From contig JAEUWY010000002.1 in the NCBI GenBank assembly GCA_022059125.1, forward strand, positions 2,170,001 to 2,234,000: DNA of 64,000 bases, read 5' to 3'. This document shows, piece after piece, positions 46,352 through 59,706 of the stretch (position 1 is its first letter; each line of letters begins with the position of its first letter). The notes beneath the pieces were generated by a model. It saw nothing but the letters and a program-made list of their open reading frames with translations. It did no database searches and was not told the origin of the DNA. This DNA comes from Corynespora cassiicola (lineage: Eukaryota; Ascomycota; Dothideomycetes; Pleosporales; Corynesporascaceae). The position numbers and the translations under genes were made by a program.

Positions 46352-48010
46352 CTAAGTCTGGGCTATAAAAAAAATGTTTAACAAGATTAATTTAATTTTA
46401 TTTAAACTAGTTTAAAACTAGTTTAGCTGTATTAATTTTTAAATTATTTTATTAAAATTTCTAGTCTATAAACTAATTAGTATTTTTATTAAATTTAATT
46501 TAAAAAGTAAAAAAAAAGTGTATAAACTAACTAGGTTTTATTTATTTTTTAATAATAAATTTTAATACTTTTTATATATAATCTGTATTATTAAAGTTAT
46601 TTTTAGAAATAGGTATTTTAATAAATACTAATTCTGATTTTTCTTTTATCTAAATAGCTTTCTATACTAATATAATAATATCTTAAGCTATAATTTAACT
46701 AGTATTAATTTTTTAAAAAAAGTAATTAAATTGAAAATTATAATTAATTTTTAATTAATTTTAATTTTTTTAAATTTTTTTTTTTACTTATAATTAGATT
46801 TTATAGAAGCTAATTCAGCCTCTACACCTTTATTTCTCTTTTTTCTAATATATTTCTGTCTAGAATCTAGACTTTTTTCTATTACTAACTTATTAGAAAA
46901 TATAATTTTATTTGAATTTAAATTTTCTATATTTTTTAAATTTTTTTTTACATATTCTAGTTTTATTTTTACTTTTTTTTTATTTAAAAAAGGTTTTTTA
47001 CTAGTAATATTTATACTATATTTTTTTTTTAAAAAAAATTTTTATAAACTTTTTTTAGATATATTTAAATTATTTTTAAATAAAATTCTTTTATTTATTC
47101 TTTGAGGGCTTTTAATAAAATCTCTATTAATAATTTTTTTTTCTCTTTTTAAAAGTTTAATTTTATTCTAATTTCTATCTCTTTTCAAACTATTAAAAAG
47201 TTTTCTTTTTTATTAATTTGATTTATAGTATTATAAATACTAGTAATAGATTTATTTAAAATAAAAAATATATTTTTAATAGAAGTATTAGCTTTATATA
47301 AAAAATTAACTTTTTTTTTATAGTCTGAGAATTAAGATTTTATTTTATCTTTGTTTAGAAAAAATAGAGATTCAGATTTCTATTTTTAAACTATTTATTT
47401 ATATACTAATTTAACTAGTTTATTATTATGTAATTAGTGCTTATATAAGCAAAACTTTATTTTTTAAACTTTATTTTTTTAATATTAAATTAAATTTCTA
47501 GCTCTAGTTTTTTGCTTACGTAATATAAACTAAACTAAATTTAGTTAGTATAAAATAAAAAGTTTTAAAAAAAGTTTTAAAAAAAATTACAGCGTATAAA
47601 AATTTAAACTTTTTTTTACTATATATTTAGAGCTCTTTAAAACATTTAAAAGATTATATAAGTTTTTTTTTTTATAATAATTTTTTATTATATTTGTAAA
47701 TTTCTCTAAATTTAAATTTTTTTTTTTTAAATAGCTGTTGTAAATAAAAAGCTATACAAGTTTAAAAAGTACTTTTTTTATATACTTTTTTTTAATATCA
47801 CCTCTCTGTATATATAATATTTATAGATTTAAAAGTTAGAAAAAAAATATACTAAAAAAACTTAAATTTAAAGCTAAAATACTTTTTATTTAAATAATTG
47901 TTTTAATGCTTTTTTTAATACTAATTAAATCAAACTTAGTAGATATTACGTTAGTATTTAATAGCTATTATTAAAATTAGTACGTTAGAGTAATAGTAAA
48001 TAAGCTAATA

Positions 48011-50084
48011 CAAAGAGATAATATTAAAAAAAAGTAATTCAAAAAATAGCACTTTCTAAACTTATATAACTTTTTTACTAAACTAGCTATTTTAAAAAAA
48101 AATTAGTTTATATAGAACTTTTTTTAGTATCTAATTATAGTATAAAAAATAGTTTATATAATAATAATAGATTTAAAAGTTAGAAAAAAGTTAGACTAAA
48201 AAAAAAAGTAAAATTAAAAGCTAATAGATTTTATTTAAAGAATTATATTAACTTTTTTTTAATACTAAATAAACTAAACTTACTTGATACTATATAAATA
48301 CTTTTTTATAACTAGTATCTTAATTAAATAATAAAGTATTTAAGTTTTAAAAAATAGAGTATTACTTATATTAGTAAGTATTACGTAATAAAATTTTAAT
48401 TTTTTTTAATTTAAGATTTTATTAGAAGAATTTAAAACAGTTTCTATTATTTATTATTTTATTATAGAAATAATAGAGTTTAAAGTTTTTACTACTATAA
48501 AATTTAATTATATTTTAAAAAATATTAAAAAGGTTATTAAAATATTTACTATAACTTAAACTAAATTTATAACTTATACTATATATATAACAGAGTATGT
48601 AAAAAATTAATTTATAGATATAAATACTTAAAAAAACTAAATAATAAATAGATAAATAAATAAGTATTTTTATTAAAAATACTAAATAAATAAAAACTAT
48701 TTATATTTTTTTTAAATAATTTAAATTTTATTTTATTAATAGATTAGTATTTTGTATTAAAAGAATTTAAAAAAATTAAAAAAAATAAAAATATATATAA
48801 TAATAATACTTTTTAAAAAAAAGTCTATCTGTAATAAAAAAATTCAGTTTAAAACTAAATACTATTTTATTAAAATTAAAAAAAAAAAATTAAAGACAGT
48901 TTTAATAATAGAAATAAATTTTTTAAATTATTAATATTAGTTAAAAATATTATTTTAGATATAAAAATTAATAAAAGTTATAAAAAAAAACGTATAAAAA
49001 ATAATCTTTTTAGTTATATTAAATATATTTTTTTAAAAAGAATTTAAATTTTAATATTTTTCTAATATATTATTCAGTATTTTTAGAATTTTATTTTTTT
49101 AAAAGTTTTAATAGTTCTTTTAGCTATAAGCTAAATATACTAATATATATTTTAAAAATATTATCAAGTATAAAATATATTTTAAAGTAGTATTATAAAA
49201 ATAAAAGCTATAAAATTTATAATAAATTTTAAATAAAATAATTTTTATTTACTATATAATAAATTTTACTTTTTAAATTAAATTTTTTTATTATTAATAA
49301 ATAATAATATAGATTTTAAATACTTAATTAGTTTTAAATATAAATTTTAATTTTTTTTTATAAGCTTTATAATTTCTAGAATATAATATTATAACTGTTG
49401 TATATTATATATTAACTTAATTTTTAAAAATTTTAATCTAATATTTTAATTCTTTTTTATTTTTTTAGTGTTTAGTTTATTATTTTTAAAGAAGTACAAA
49501 AAAACACGTTTTAAATACTAAGTTATATAAAATAACTAATTTAATTAATTTTTTAAAATACTATTATTTAATAAATTAGAGTAATTTTAATAGTAAAATT
49601 TAAGTATTTATAACTAATTTCTAATAAAACAAGTTTTTTTTTTCTAAATTGCTAGTATAAAGTATTACTAGAAATAAAAACAAAAAACTAAAATTAGTAA
49701 TTTATAATATATTACTTAGTAATATAATTAAAGTTTTAAAAAATATCTAGTTTTTTTATTTATTAATTTTTTAGTAAATAAAGCTTTATTATTTTTTTTA
49801 TTATAAATATATATTTTATATAGCTTTAATATAAAAAAATAAAAAATAAAAATTTTACGCTAAAAAAAAAGTGTTTCAGCTTTTTTTTTTTTTTAGTATA
49901 TTTCTCTTCTAACTTTCAAAACTATAAATATTATATATATTTTTATTTTTTTAGACTATAAATAAAGTGCTAATAAATCTCTATAACTTATTTATTTTCC
50001 TTTTACTAGAAAGTCTTATTAGAAAGTTATATAAGTTTAAAAAATACTATTTTTTTAATTATTTTTTTTAATGTTACTTTTCTA
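48011..50084. mobile_element. Tc1-C DNA transposon, RIP-degraded
   Basis: 2074 bp. The left end is CAAAGAGATAATATTAAAAA; the right end is its complement ending ...AATGTTACTTTTCTA. Similarity of the inverted ends runs at least 55 bp, through AAACTTATATAACTTT. TA flanks both sides (48009-48010, 50085-50086). The internal sequence is related to Tc1-B, but no transposase motif could be read. Confidence 0.75.
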
Positions 50085-50862
50085 TATAAAACTATATACG
50101 TTTATATTAGCTTTTTTTAAAACTATTTCGTAAAAAACTAGAATACTAATTAACATCTATAAGCTAGAAGCTTAATTAATATTAATTTATAATAGAATTT
50201 AAAAATATAAAAACTTATTATATATTTTTATTTTTACAGCTATTAATTAGCTTAAAAAAAAACTATAGTAATTTTTTATACAGCTGTATTACTTAAAAGC
50301 TAAAATAAATTTTTTTAAAAAGCTAATAAAGCTGCTATACAGCGTATAAAGTAAAAAAAAAAAAGCAGATTTAATATAAAAATATTTAATAAAAGCTGAA
50401 AAAATTAAAATTATTACTTAAAAACATATTAAAAAATAATAAAATAAAATAAAACATAAAAAATAGTTTATTTTAGTAGTAGTTAGCAGTTAAAAACGCG
50501 CTATACACGTTATAAAAAATAAAAATATAATTTTTATATATATAAAATAATAGTATAACTACTATAATTACTTTTTATATTAAGTTATTATAGTATTTTT
50601 TTAAAATAGTTAAGTAAGTAGTTAAGTACGTATTAAAGCAGTTAAAAAATAACCTGCTTATTTATATAACTCGCTTATTTATAATATACGTTATATATAA
50701 TAGTTAGTATAAACGTAAATTTTTATAAATTTAGCTTAAAAATAAAAATAATAATTATATTTTTTTTAAACTTAGTTAGCTGTTTTAAATTAAACTAATA
50801 ATAATATTTTATAAATTATTTAACGTGTTAATTATAAAGTATTATATATAATAACAGTATGT

Positions 50863-51221
50863 TGTAACGAATTTTATCTGTATAAAATTCGAATTTACTT
50901 CCCAGTATTGCGCACGTAACCTTAACTTCTAACTAAACTTTAATTTTAATTTCTAATCTAACTCTAATTTAAGTCTAAATATCTAGCTATCTGAATTTTT
51001 TATTTTTTTATAACTAAAACAGCACTAAGCTGAACTAGAAATAAAATTTTTTAAAAAAGAATATAAAAAAACGCAATATTTTTAGATAGTTCTATAGTCT
51101 AGAAATGTTTTTTTGTATAAAACTTATAGATTCCGACTTATAGTTATTTTTTAGTTCTATAAATTTTTATTTTAAGTAGTATTTAAGCTGTATTAGAGAT
51201 AAGTCGCTTTATATTTTTATA
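50863..51221 (+). repeat. 5' LTR of G2
   Basis: 359 bp, aligning end to end with 59707-60065 and with the LTR at about 16778-17136; differences mostly C/T and G/A. Confidence 0.85.
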
Positions 51222-52472
51222 TTATATTTCTAAACTTTTTTTCGCCGGTAACGGCTTAAAAATATTACTTTTTTATTTATTATAAAAAGAAGTATAATTA
51301 GATAGTATATATATTAGATTAAGTCTGTTTTAAATTACTATATACGTTTTTAACTTTTAGTAAAATTAAAATTTTCTAAATTTTTTAATAACTAAAGTTT
51401 TTAAATTTAGAACTTCTGCTTTTACGCGAGTTAAATTACTTTTAAAAAAAAAATATTATACGCTAAAGTAGAAACTAAATAACTACTAAAAATCTACTAA
51501 AATTAATTCTAACTATTAATATCTAGTACTATATATTTTTTAAATATTTTTATAAAAAAAGTTATTTAAAAATTAAGCTAGCTGCAAAAACAGCTCTAAC
51601 TTTTTAATAATAATTTAAAATCTACTAAATTTCTACTTTAATTTAATAATAATAATTTCTATTTTATACTAATAAAAGTAGAAATTTTACAGTTATAAAC
51701 TAAAATATTAGAACTTAAAGCTGCTGCTGTAGACTTTTTTTTTTAAAATAAAAAATAGCTAAAATTATTACTATTAACTCGTATCTAACAACTATCTAAA
51801 TTACTTTTAATTTTAGTTTAGATAAAGTTATTTAAGTAAATTTTTAAGATTAAGTTTTTTAGCAACAGAAAAACTGTTATTTTTTTATAATAGCTAGTTT
51901 TTATCTAAAATTACTTTAATATTAATTAGAACTATTATTTTACTAAGTAAGTTTATATAGTAGAAGTCTAGAAATATATATTAAAACTAGTTTAAAAATA
52001 CTTAAAGCTCTGTTACTTAGCTAATAATTTTTAAAAATAGTTTTTTAATATAGAGAAAATACTTAACTTTTTAAAATTATACTTTATTTTAAAAAATAAA
52101 AAAGTAAAAAATTAAGTAGTTTTCTACTAGTTGCAGATAGAATAAAAAAAACTTTTTTCTACTTTTAAAGTTTAATTTCTATCTACTACTATTAAAAGCA
52201 GAGTATAAAAAAAAATAGTTTTTTTATTTATAGAAAAAGATAACTCCAGCTCTGCAAGTTTTAAACTTTAGATTTAAATCTTTATAGAATAACTTTTTTA
52301 ACAATATAGTAAAATATTTCTTTTTTTATAGTATAGAACGCTAAAGTATTTCTGTATCTGCTATTAGCAGAAGTAGAAAAAATAATTCTAGTTTTATTTT
52401 ATATAAAGTTTTAAAAAACTAGAAGCTAACCAGCTTATCCGCAGTATCTATATAAAAAAAAAAAACTATTTA

Positions 52473-54512
52473 CAGAGAGGTGACATTAAAAAAAAACCAA
52501 AAAAAAGTTATACGTTTTAAACTAGTATAACTCTGTAACTAGACCAGCTATTAAAATAAAAAAAAGTTAATTTTAAAGAGATTTAGAGGTTTGAATTTTG
52601 TATTAAAAAAAAATATAGCTTATATAATATTTATTGCTTAGAAATTTAAAGTAAAAATATAGTAAAAAAAAATGCAAACTTAAAAGCTGATTTATTTTTT
52701 TTCTAGCGTAAAAATTTTATTTTTTATTTTATTATTTTAAAGTTGTATACAGTATATACTTATAATTTTTTTTTAAAAAATTAAATTATTAATATTTTGT
52801 ATAATACCCGTTAGCTTTATTAACTGCCTTCTAACGTCTAGATAAAGATAATATACAATTATCTATTATTTTTTGTGGAATTAAATTCTATTCTTTATTT
52901 ATAGCGTTTATAAATAAAATATTATCTTTTTTATTATTTTTTTTGCCTAATAAATTAGAATTTAATTTTTTTAAATTATTTTTTAATATAGCCCAGATAT
53001 TTTCTATAGGTGCTAAGTCTGGGCTATAAGCTGGATGTTCAAATAATTTAATTTTATTTCTTTTAAACCATTTTAAAACTGGTTTAGCTGTATGAATTTT
53101 TGAATTATCTTGTTGAAATTTCCATTCTATAAAGTAATTAGTATTTACATTAATTTTATAATTTAATATTTAATTAAATAAATTTAATTAAATAATAAAT
53201 TTAATAAAAAAATAAAAAAAAGGTATATAAACTAACCGGGTTTTATTTGTTTTTTAATAGTAGGTTTTAATACTTTTTGTATATAATTTGTATTATTAAA
53301 GTTATTTTTAGAATTAGGTGTTTTAATAAACACTAATTCTGATCTTCCTCCTATCTAAATAGCTCCCTATACTGATATAACAATATCTCGAGCTATAATT
53401 TAATTAGTACTAATTTTTTTAAAAAAGTAATTAAATTAAAAAATTACAATTAATTTTTAATTAATTTTAGTTTTTTTAATTTTTTTTTTACTTACAATTT
53501 GATTTTATAAAAGCTAATTCAGCTCCTACTCTTTTATTTCTCTTCTTTCTTATATATTCTTGTCTAGAACCTAGGCCTCTTTCTATTGCTGACTTATTAG
53601 AAAACATAATTTTTTTTAAATTTATATTTTCTAAATTTTTTAATTGTTTTTTTGCGTATTTTAATCTTATTTCAGCTTTTTTTTTATTTAAATACAGCTT
53701 TTTAGTACTAATATTTATACTATAATTTTCCTCTTTTAAATATCTTTATAAGCTTCTTTTAGATATTTTTATATTATTTTCTAGTAATATTCTTTTATTT
53801 GTTTTTTTAGGGCTTTTAATTAAATCCCTATTAATAATTTTTTTATCTCTTTTAAATAGCTTAATTTTATCTTGATTTCTTTCTTTTTTTAAGCTATTAA
53901 ATAATTTATTTTTTTTATTTATTCTTTGTATAGTATTTTTAATACTTGTTTTATTTTTATTTAATATATTAGAAATAGTTATAATAGGTGTATTGGCTTT
54001 TAATAAAAGATTAACTTTTTCTTTATAGTCTGAAAATTGAGGTTCCATCTTGTCTTTATTCAGAGGAAATAGAGATTCAGAATTTTTTTCTGAAATACTT
54101 ATTTATATACTAATTTAACTAGTTTATTATTATGTAATTAGTGCTTATATCAGCAAAACGTTATTTTTTAAATTAAAATTTTTTAATATTAAATTAAATT
54201 TCTAGCTCCAGTTTTTTGCTTACGTAATATAGACTAAGCTTAATTAAGTTAGCGTAAAATAAAAAGTTTTAATAATTTTTTAAATAAAAAATAAATCAGC
54301 TTTTAAATTTATACTTTTTTTACTATACTTTTACTTTAAGTTCTTAAGTAATAAACATTATATAAGCTATATATTATTTTTAATACAGGGAACGAGCCTT
54401 TAAATCTCTTTAAAATTAATTTTTTTTTATATTAATAGCTAGTCTAGTGACAGAGTTATACTAGTTTAAAAAGTATAACTTTTTTTGTTTTTTTTTAATG
54501 TCACTTCTCTGT
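52473..54512 (-). mobile_element. Tc1-A DNA transposon, copy 2, inserted in G2
   Basis: 2040 bp between TA dinucleotides (52471-52472, 54513-54514). Inverted ends are CAGAGAGGTGACATTAAAAA and its complement ending ...TTAATGTCACTTCTCTG. It splits a G2 sequence that is uninterrupted at about 18380 in the other G2 copy. It encodes the transposase pseudogene listed below and is the least decayed element of the block. Confidence 0.92.
52789..54048 (-). pseudogene. Tc1/mariner-type transposase with RIP stops
   Basis: The N-terminal 100 residues are open (start MEPQFSDYKEKVNLLLK, helix-turn-helix-like TIITISNILNKNKTSIKNTI; Lys/Asn/Ile-rich). Further on, one can read a SNKSAIERG segment (first catalytic position, Asp changed to Asn), ARDIVISV, GRSELVFI, then FQQDNSKIHTAKP, the SPDLAPIENIW motif with the last acidic residue, and a terminus ending TKY. 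At least five in-frame stops are explained by TGG-to-TAG or CAA-to-TAA. Two introns are likely (about 53400-53485 and about 53135-53245). The gene is inactive; family assignment rests on these motifs and the TA target site. Confidence 0.82.
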
Positions 54513-55960
54513 ACTAACACACTATCTGCGCGGGGTTATAACTACTATACTAACATAAAACTAGTAAGCTACTTAAAACAGCTCTAGCTGTAAAAAAAAA
54601 CTACTATAACTATAGTAAATAAAGCTATTTTACACGTAATTACAACTTTCTATAAATAAACTAAATTTTTATTAAAAACAATTTATGAAACTAATTTAAA
54701 GATATAATTAACTTTAATAAACTAAATTTAGTCTAACTAAAAAATAAAAACGTTTAGAAAAAATCTTTATTTTAAGTTACAGTAAGTACAATTTATTTAA
54801 TATAGATTTGTTAAACTTATTAAAAAGTTATTATTTTTAAATATTTTCTGTTTTTTATTTTAATAAGCTTAAAATCTGTTTATATTTTTTTATTAATACT
54901 AGCGTATAAGAATTTTTATTTATTAATACTTTTATTACAGCGTTTTTAGCCTGTATTTTTTAAATATTTATTTAAAAACTATTTTATAAAGTTAAAATAC
55001 AAAGTTTCTAAAATTTAATTAAATTTTTAGCTATTTATTATATCTGTTTTTATTTTCGCCTAAATAAACGTACTATTTTAAATTATTTTTTTATTATTTT
55101 TAATCTAAAATTCTAGAACTGTATTATTAGTCTAAAATAAATAAAAAAGTTTAAGTTTAAACTAAATACGGAACACAACCGGATTATATAGCTAGCCTAA
55201 TATATCTTTTTTTATATATCTACTTCACCTATTTTCTAACGCCTATATCTTTTTATAACTAGCTAGAAAATAGAGTAAAACATTTTCTGTAAAAATATAT
55301 TATAAAAAAAATATATAAAAAACTAGAGAAGTTTAAAAACTTATCTGTATTAACTTTAAAAACTTAGACTTTTTTAGTTTAAACGTTTTTTTTTAACTAA
55401 CGTTTAATACTGTTTTAAACTTAGCTGTAATTTTTAAATAACCGCTATATCTACTAATACTTTTTATTTATAAATAAAATAACTTAAAATTCAATTTTTT
55501 ATAATAATAATTTATAAAATCAACTAATAAATTTAAAACTTTTATTTTTTAAATAAAACTGTAATTTTTTTAATATTAAACCGACTACTCTCTATGTATA
55601 AATTTTATTAAAATATATTTAACTTAAAGGCCGCACTCTATCTCTCTCTATATTAACTATATAATTATAAAATTATTTTAACTAAATTTTTTTTTAAATA
55701 GCTATAGTTTTTTATATAAGTAAAATTTTAAAAAACTTAAAGCTACTTAAAAATTTATAATAATTTAACTTTAATATAATTTTATTAAGCAGAGCTAGAG
55801 TTTTTTTATATTTTCTATTTTCTGTGTTTGTAAATTAAATAGAAAACTTAAAATATATATTAACTATTATAAACTAAATATTTTTACTTAAAAAAATATT
55901 TATTTAATATTTTAAATAGATAAACTGCTAGTAAGACTTAGTAAAACTAAGTTTTTTATA

Positions 55961-56335
55961 AAATTAGATATTTACGCTGTATTTAATAAAATTCGCATAA
56001 ATTTTAATAGTAAAAAATATACTACTTTTTAGATATAATACAGAATATATAAATATAAAGTTTTTCTATTCAGGCTGTGTAATAGTCCGGCTATATTCTA
56101 GCAGTATATAAATAATATTCTAATAGACTATTTTAACGACTTCTGTATTATATACCTAAATAATGTTTTTATTTATTTTAAAAATAAACTATCTTATATT
56201 TAGTATATTAAAATTATTTTAAAATAATTATATTAAGTTAGACTATAGACAGATATAGCTAAATCTAAATTTTATATAAAACGGACTTAATACTTAAAAT
56301 ATATTTTAACTAACTAAAAATTAGAAGTAGATTTA
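55961..56335 (+). pseudogene. G2 reverse transcriptase fragment
   Basis: Plus-strand translation starts KLDIYAVFNKIRIN, continues VFLFRLCNSPA and reaches IIYLNNVFIYF at 56147-56173. YLNN replaces the catalytic YLDD by two GAT-to-AAT changes. Several in-frame stops lie between these motifs. The order and spacing fit the palm of a Ty3/Gypsy RT. Confidence 0.8.
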
Positions 56336-58429
56336 GAAAAAATTAAAACTTTATAGAACTAAATTTAACCTACTACTGTTACAGAAGTAAAGTTTTTTTT
56401 TAAATTTACTAGCTTCTACTAATAATTTATACTAGAATATTTCTATATTATTTTACTAATTAGTATACTTTAAAGCTCTGCTGTACTTTTTAAATAAATT
56501 TAAAAATATAACTAAATATTTAAAGCTTTAAAAAACTCTCTTTTTTCTATTCTAATTTTTTATTATTTTAACTCTAAACTATTTATAAAACTAAAAATTA
56601 ATATATCTAATAGTGCTATCGCAGATATACAGTTTTAGTAATATACTAATAGAAATTAGTATTTATATACTTTTTATAGTAAAACTTTATCCGGTTTTAA
56701 GCTTAACTAAAAAATATATAATAAAAAACTTTTTACTATTATTACCGCTTTTTAAAAATAGTAAACTAATTTTTTTTCTGTAAAGTATTAGATTTAAATA
56801 TATTTTAATTATAAGTTACTAGAATACTTTATAATAACTAAAGTTTTAAATACTAGATAAGTAAAATAAGCAGAAGAACTAGCGCTTTTTAACTTCTAAA
56901 TTAAATATACTTTAAATAAAAATAATACTAGAGCTAATATTCTTAACTGTTATAGATAAAATATAAAATTTTTTTTAGCTATGCAGCAAAATAACTGTTT
57001 TTATATACTAATTAGACTGTATTATTTTAACTTTTAGATTAACGCTAAATTAGCTTAAAAATATATTAGAGTTTAAACTAAGTATATAGCTTGCGTATAT
57101 ATAATATTTCTAAAAAACTTTATAAATTTTAACTTTCTTAAACTTATTAATATCTTTCTAAAAAAAAATTAATTAAGCTTTATAAAAAAACGCAAAAATT
57201 TTTTTAACTAGTACTAAATATATAACAGACTTATATTATACTAATATTAACTATATATTTTTTAAAACTTCACGCTTATTACACGCTTAATATAAAAAAT
57301 TTATAATTAAATTTTTTTAGTATACTTTAGCGCTATAAAAACCTACTAGCTATTAGCCCGAAAGTACTACGAAAAAAATATAAAAAACTTATATAAGTAA
57401 TATATATAGAACTATTTTATCTGTTAATAAGTATATCTGAAATAAATCTGTTCTGCTAAAAAAATCTATTCTTTTTCTATTCTAAATTATTTTATATAAC
57501 ACTTTTATATAAACTTTAAAAAATTTCTCTGTAATAAAGCTAGCTATAATTAAATTTTAGTAATTATTAATTAACTTTTTAAGTAAGCTGTATTAATTTT
57601 ATATTATAAAAATACTAACGTATGTAGTATAGCTTATTTATTTATTTAGTAAATATACTAATTTAAATATATTTTAAAAATAATTATATTAGACTAAAAA
57701 CTACAGTTTATTTCTAGTTTCTAGTCTAAATTCTGTTATATTATTAATATTAAAGTTAAGCTGTCTACTATCTACTATAAAAAAACTAATAGCTAAACTA
57801 AAATTATAAACTAATATATTAACTAGAAACTAAAGCTATTTATAAGCTACTATTAGAATAACTAAAATAAACTTCTGCTATTAATAAATCGCGCTTAACT
57901 TACTTTTCTATATATAAACTTAAAAATAATTTTGTATTAAGTTTTATTTAGTTCTAAACTCTGTTAGAGTTAGTATTAAAAAAAACCTAAACTTTCTAAA
58001 CTTTAAAAAAAACTAAATTATTAAAACGCTTTAGTATTTACTTTATAAATATATAAAATATAAAAGCTTATAAAAGAGAATTTTAAAAAAACTTAAAAAT
58101 AAATATAAGTTTAAGTTAACTTCTACTATTACTAAGTAGACTGGACTATTAGAAATTAAGTATATTTTAGTATAAAAAATCTAATATCTATAAAACTAAG
58201 CTAAAAGCTATCTGAATAGTAGACAGATTTTTTTAAAATATTAAAAAAAGTAAGTTATTTATACTGCCTTAAACTACTTTCAGAATTAAAAATTTATAAT
58301 ATATTTGTATTAGATGTTTTATATAAAAATTCTGCTAATCTGCTTTTAGAATAAAAAACTTTAAAACTAATTAAAGTACTAATTAATAAAGTAGAAAAAT
58401 AAAAAGTTAAAAATATTTTTGCTAGTAAA

Positions 58430-58590
58430 CTTATACGCTTATTACTAAAGTATAAAATAAACTAAATTAGATATAACCCAGATTCTGTGTAGTATAATGT
58501 ATTTAATTTTATAGAAACTTTATATAAGTTAAAAGTTTTTTATAATAAGTATTTAGATAAGCCAGAACCTCTCCAGTTTTTAAACTAATA
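58430..58590 (+). pseudogene. G2 chromodomain fragment
   Basis: The plus-strand frame contains LLLKYKIN, IRYNPDSV, YNVFNFIETLYKLKVFYNKY and LDKPEP in order, with stops where the family has Trp. The spacing (W-x-G-Y-x-P/D...W-Y-x-x-x-N-F...L-x-x-F-H-x-x-Y-P-x-K-P) is that of chromodomains at the end of fungal chromovirus integrases. Confidence 0.65.
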
Positions 58591-59706
58591 GCTTTAAATA
58601 TAAAAATAAAAAATAGAAAATATAGATTATCTGTAAAATAATAGAATAGAGTAAAATAGTTATTAGATTTTTTATTTATAATTTTTTTTAGGTTTAACTC
58701 TGAAACCCCTCCGGGCTAACTACTAGTTTTTCTTATTTTTATTAAAAATTAGATTTCTCTAATTCTGACTTATTATTAGGTTTTATTAAAGCTTTAGCTA
58801 ATTTATCTACTTACTAAAACTATTTTACTAAAAAAAACTTAGTAAAATTAGTAGCTTTTTTTTAATCCGCGTAAATTAAACTGCAGAAATAAACTATTTT
58901 TAAATTAGCTAGCTTTTAATTTATTTTTTTTATATTTTTATAAACTGCTTTTAAAAGCGCATAAATAGCTAGTAATATTTTTTCTGTTTATATACGCTCT
59001 AACTCTGCTTCAGCTGTTTAAACTACTACTAAAACTATTTTAGCTGTAATTTTTATAATAGTAAAAAATAAAGCGTAGTTTAAATTTTTTTTTTTTAATT
59101 ACTTATAGTCTGTACTAATATTTTATACTTATTAGTATAGTATTTTAAAATTTAAAAACAGAGTATTAGTTAACTATTTAGAAAGCGCTCTGAATTAGAT
59201 ACATACTAACTTATAAAAGTTTTTTTAAACTATATAGTACTTATACTTTTTACTTAAAACTAACTTAAATTTAAAATTAATAATATTTTTTTTAGCTAAA
59301 GCGTAATAGACGCGCAGATATATTTTATAGTAAACTACTAGTAAAATACTAAATAAAACTAAAATAGATATAGTAAAGCAGAGCTGTTAAAATAGTTAGA
59401 GGCTTTAAAAATAAATTAACTTAGATATTAGAATTAGAACGGACTACTTACAGAATATAATAGTTTAAAAAAAAAAAAAAAAAAGTAAAAAGTGCTAAAT
59501 TTATACTAGCTAAATAGTAATATTTTAAATATTTAGCTAGTTACGCAAACGCGTAACGCTTCTTTCTATAAAATATAAAAAATAAAAAATAAAAAATAAA
59601 TAATAAAATAAAATACTTTGTTTTTAATAAAAAATATTTATATTTTTTTTAAATAGGCTACGAACTTAGAACAGATTAGAATAATCTGTCTACTAAAAAA
59701 AAATAA

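Larger units (their letters stand above)
37978..47808 (-). mobile_element. Tc1-A DNA transposon, copy 1, interrupted by retrotransposon G1
   Basis: Terminal inverted repeats are CAGAGAGGTGATATTAAAAA at 37978 and its complement ending at 47808, with TA on both sides (37976-37977, 47809-47810). Without the 7.84-kb insert and its 5-bp duplication it is about 1.99 kb, matching the 2.04-kb copy at 52473-54512. The transposase region is recognisable on the minus strand but destroyed. The break falls within the segment that reads GCTAAGTCTGGGCTATA in the other copy. Confidence 0.85.
37830..48010. mobile_element. Tc1-B element remnant, split by Tc1-A
   Basis: The left terminal repeat is at 37830 (TAGAGAGGTGACATTAAAAA after TA, first base changed from C to T). 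The body is 37830-37977 and 47811-48010; between them lies the Tc1-A copy. Both parts align with the start of Tc1-C (48011 onward): the shared word ATAGATTTAAAAGTTAGAAA occurs at about 47830 and 48168. The right end is not identified; Tc1-C is inserted at a TA at 48009-48010, so any remainder would lie right of 50085. Confidence 0.6.

Noticed and set aside
53746..54048. 100-codon frame as a stand-alone gene
   Set aside because: It is the N-terminus of the Tc1-A transposase cut by a RIP stop; the remainder is readable downstream.
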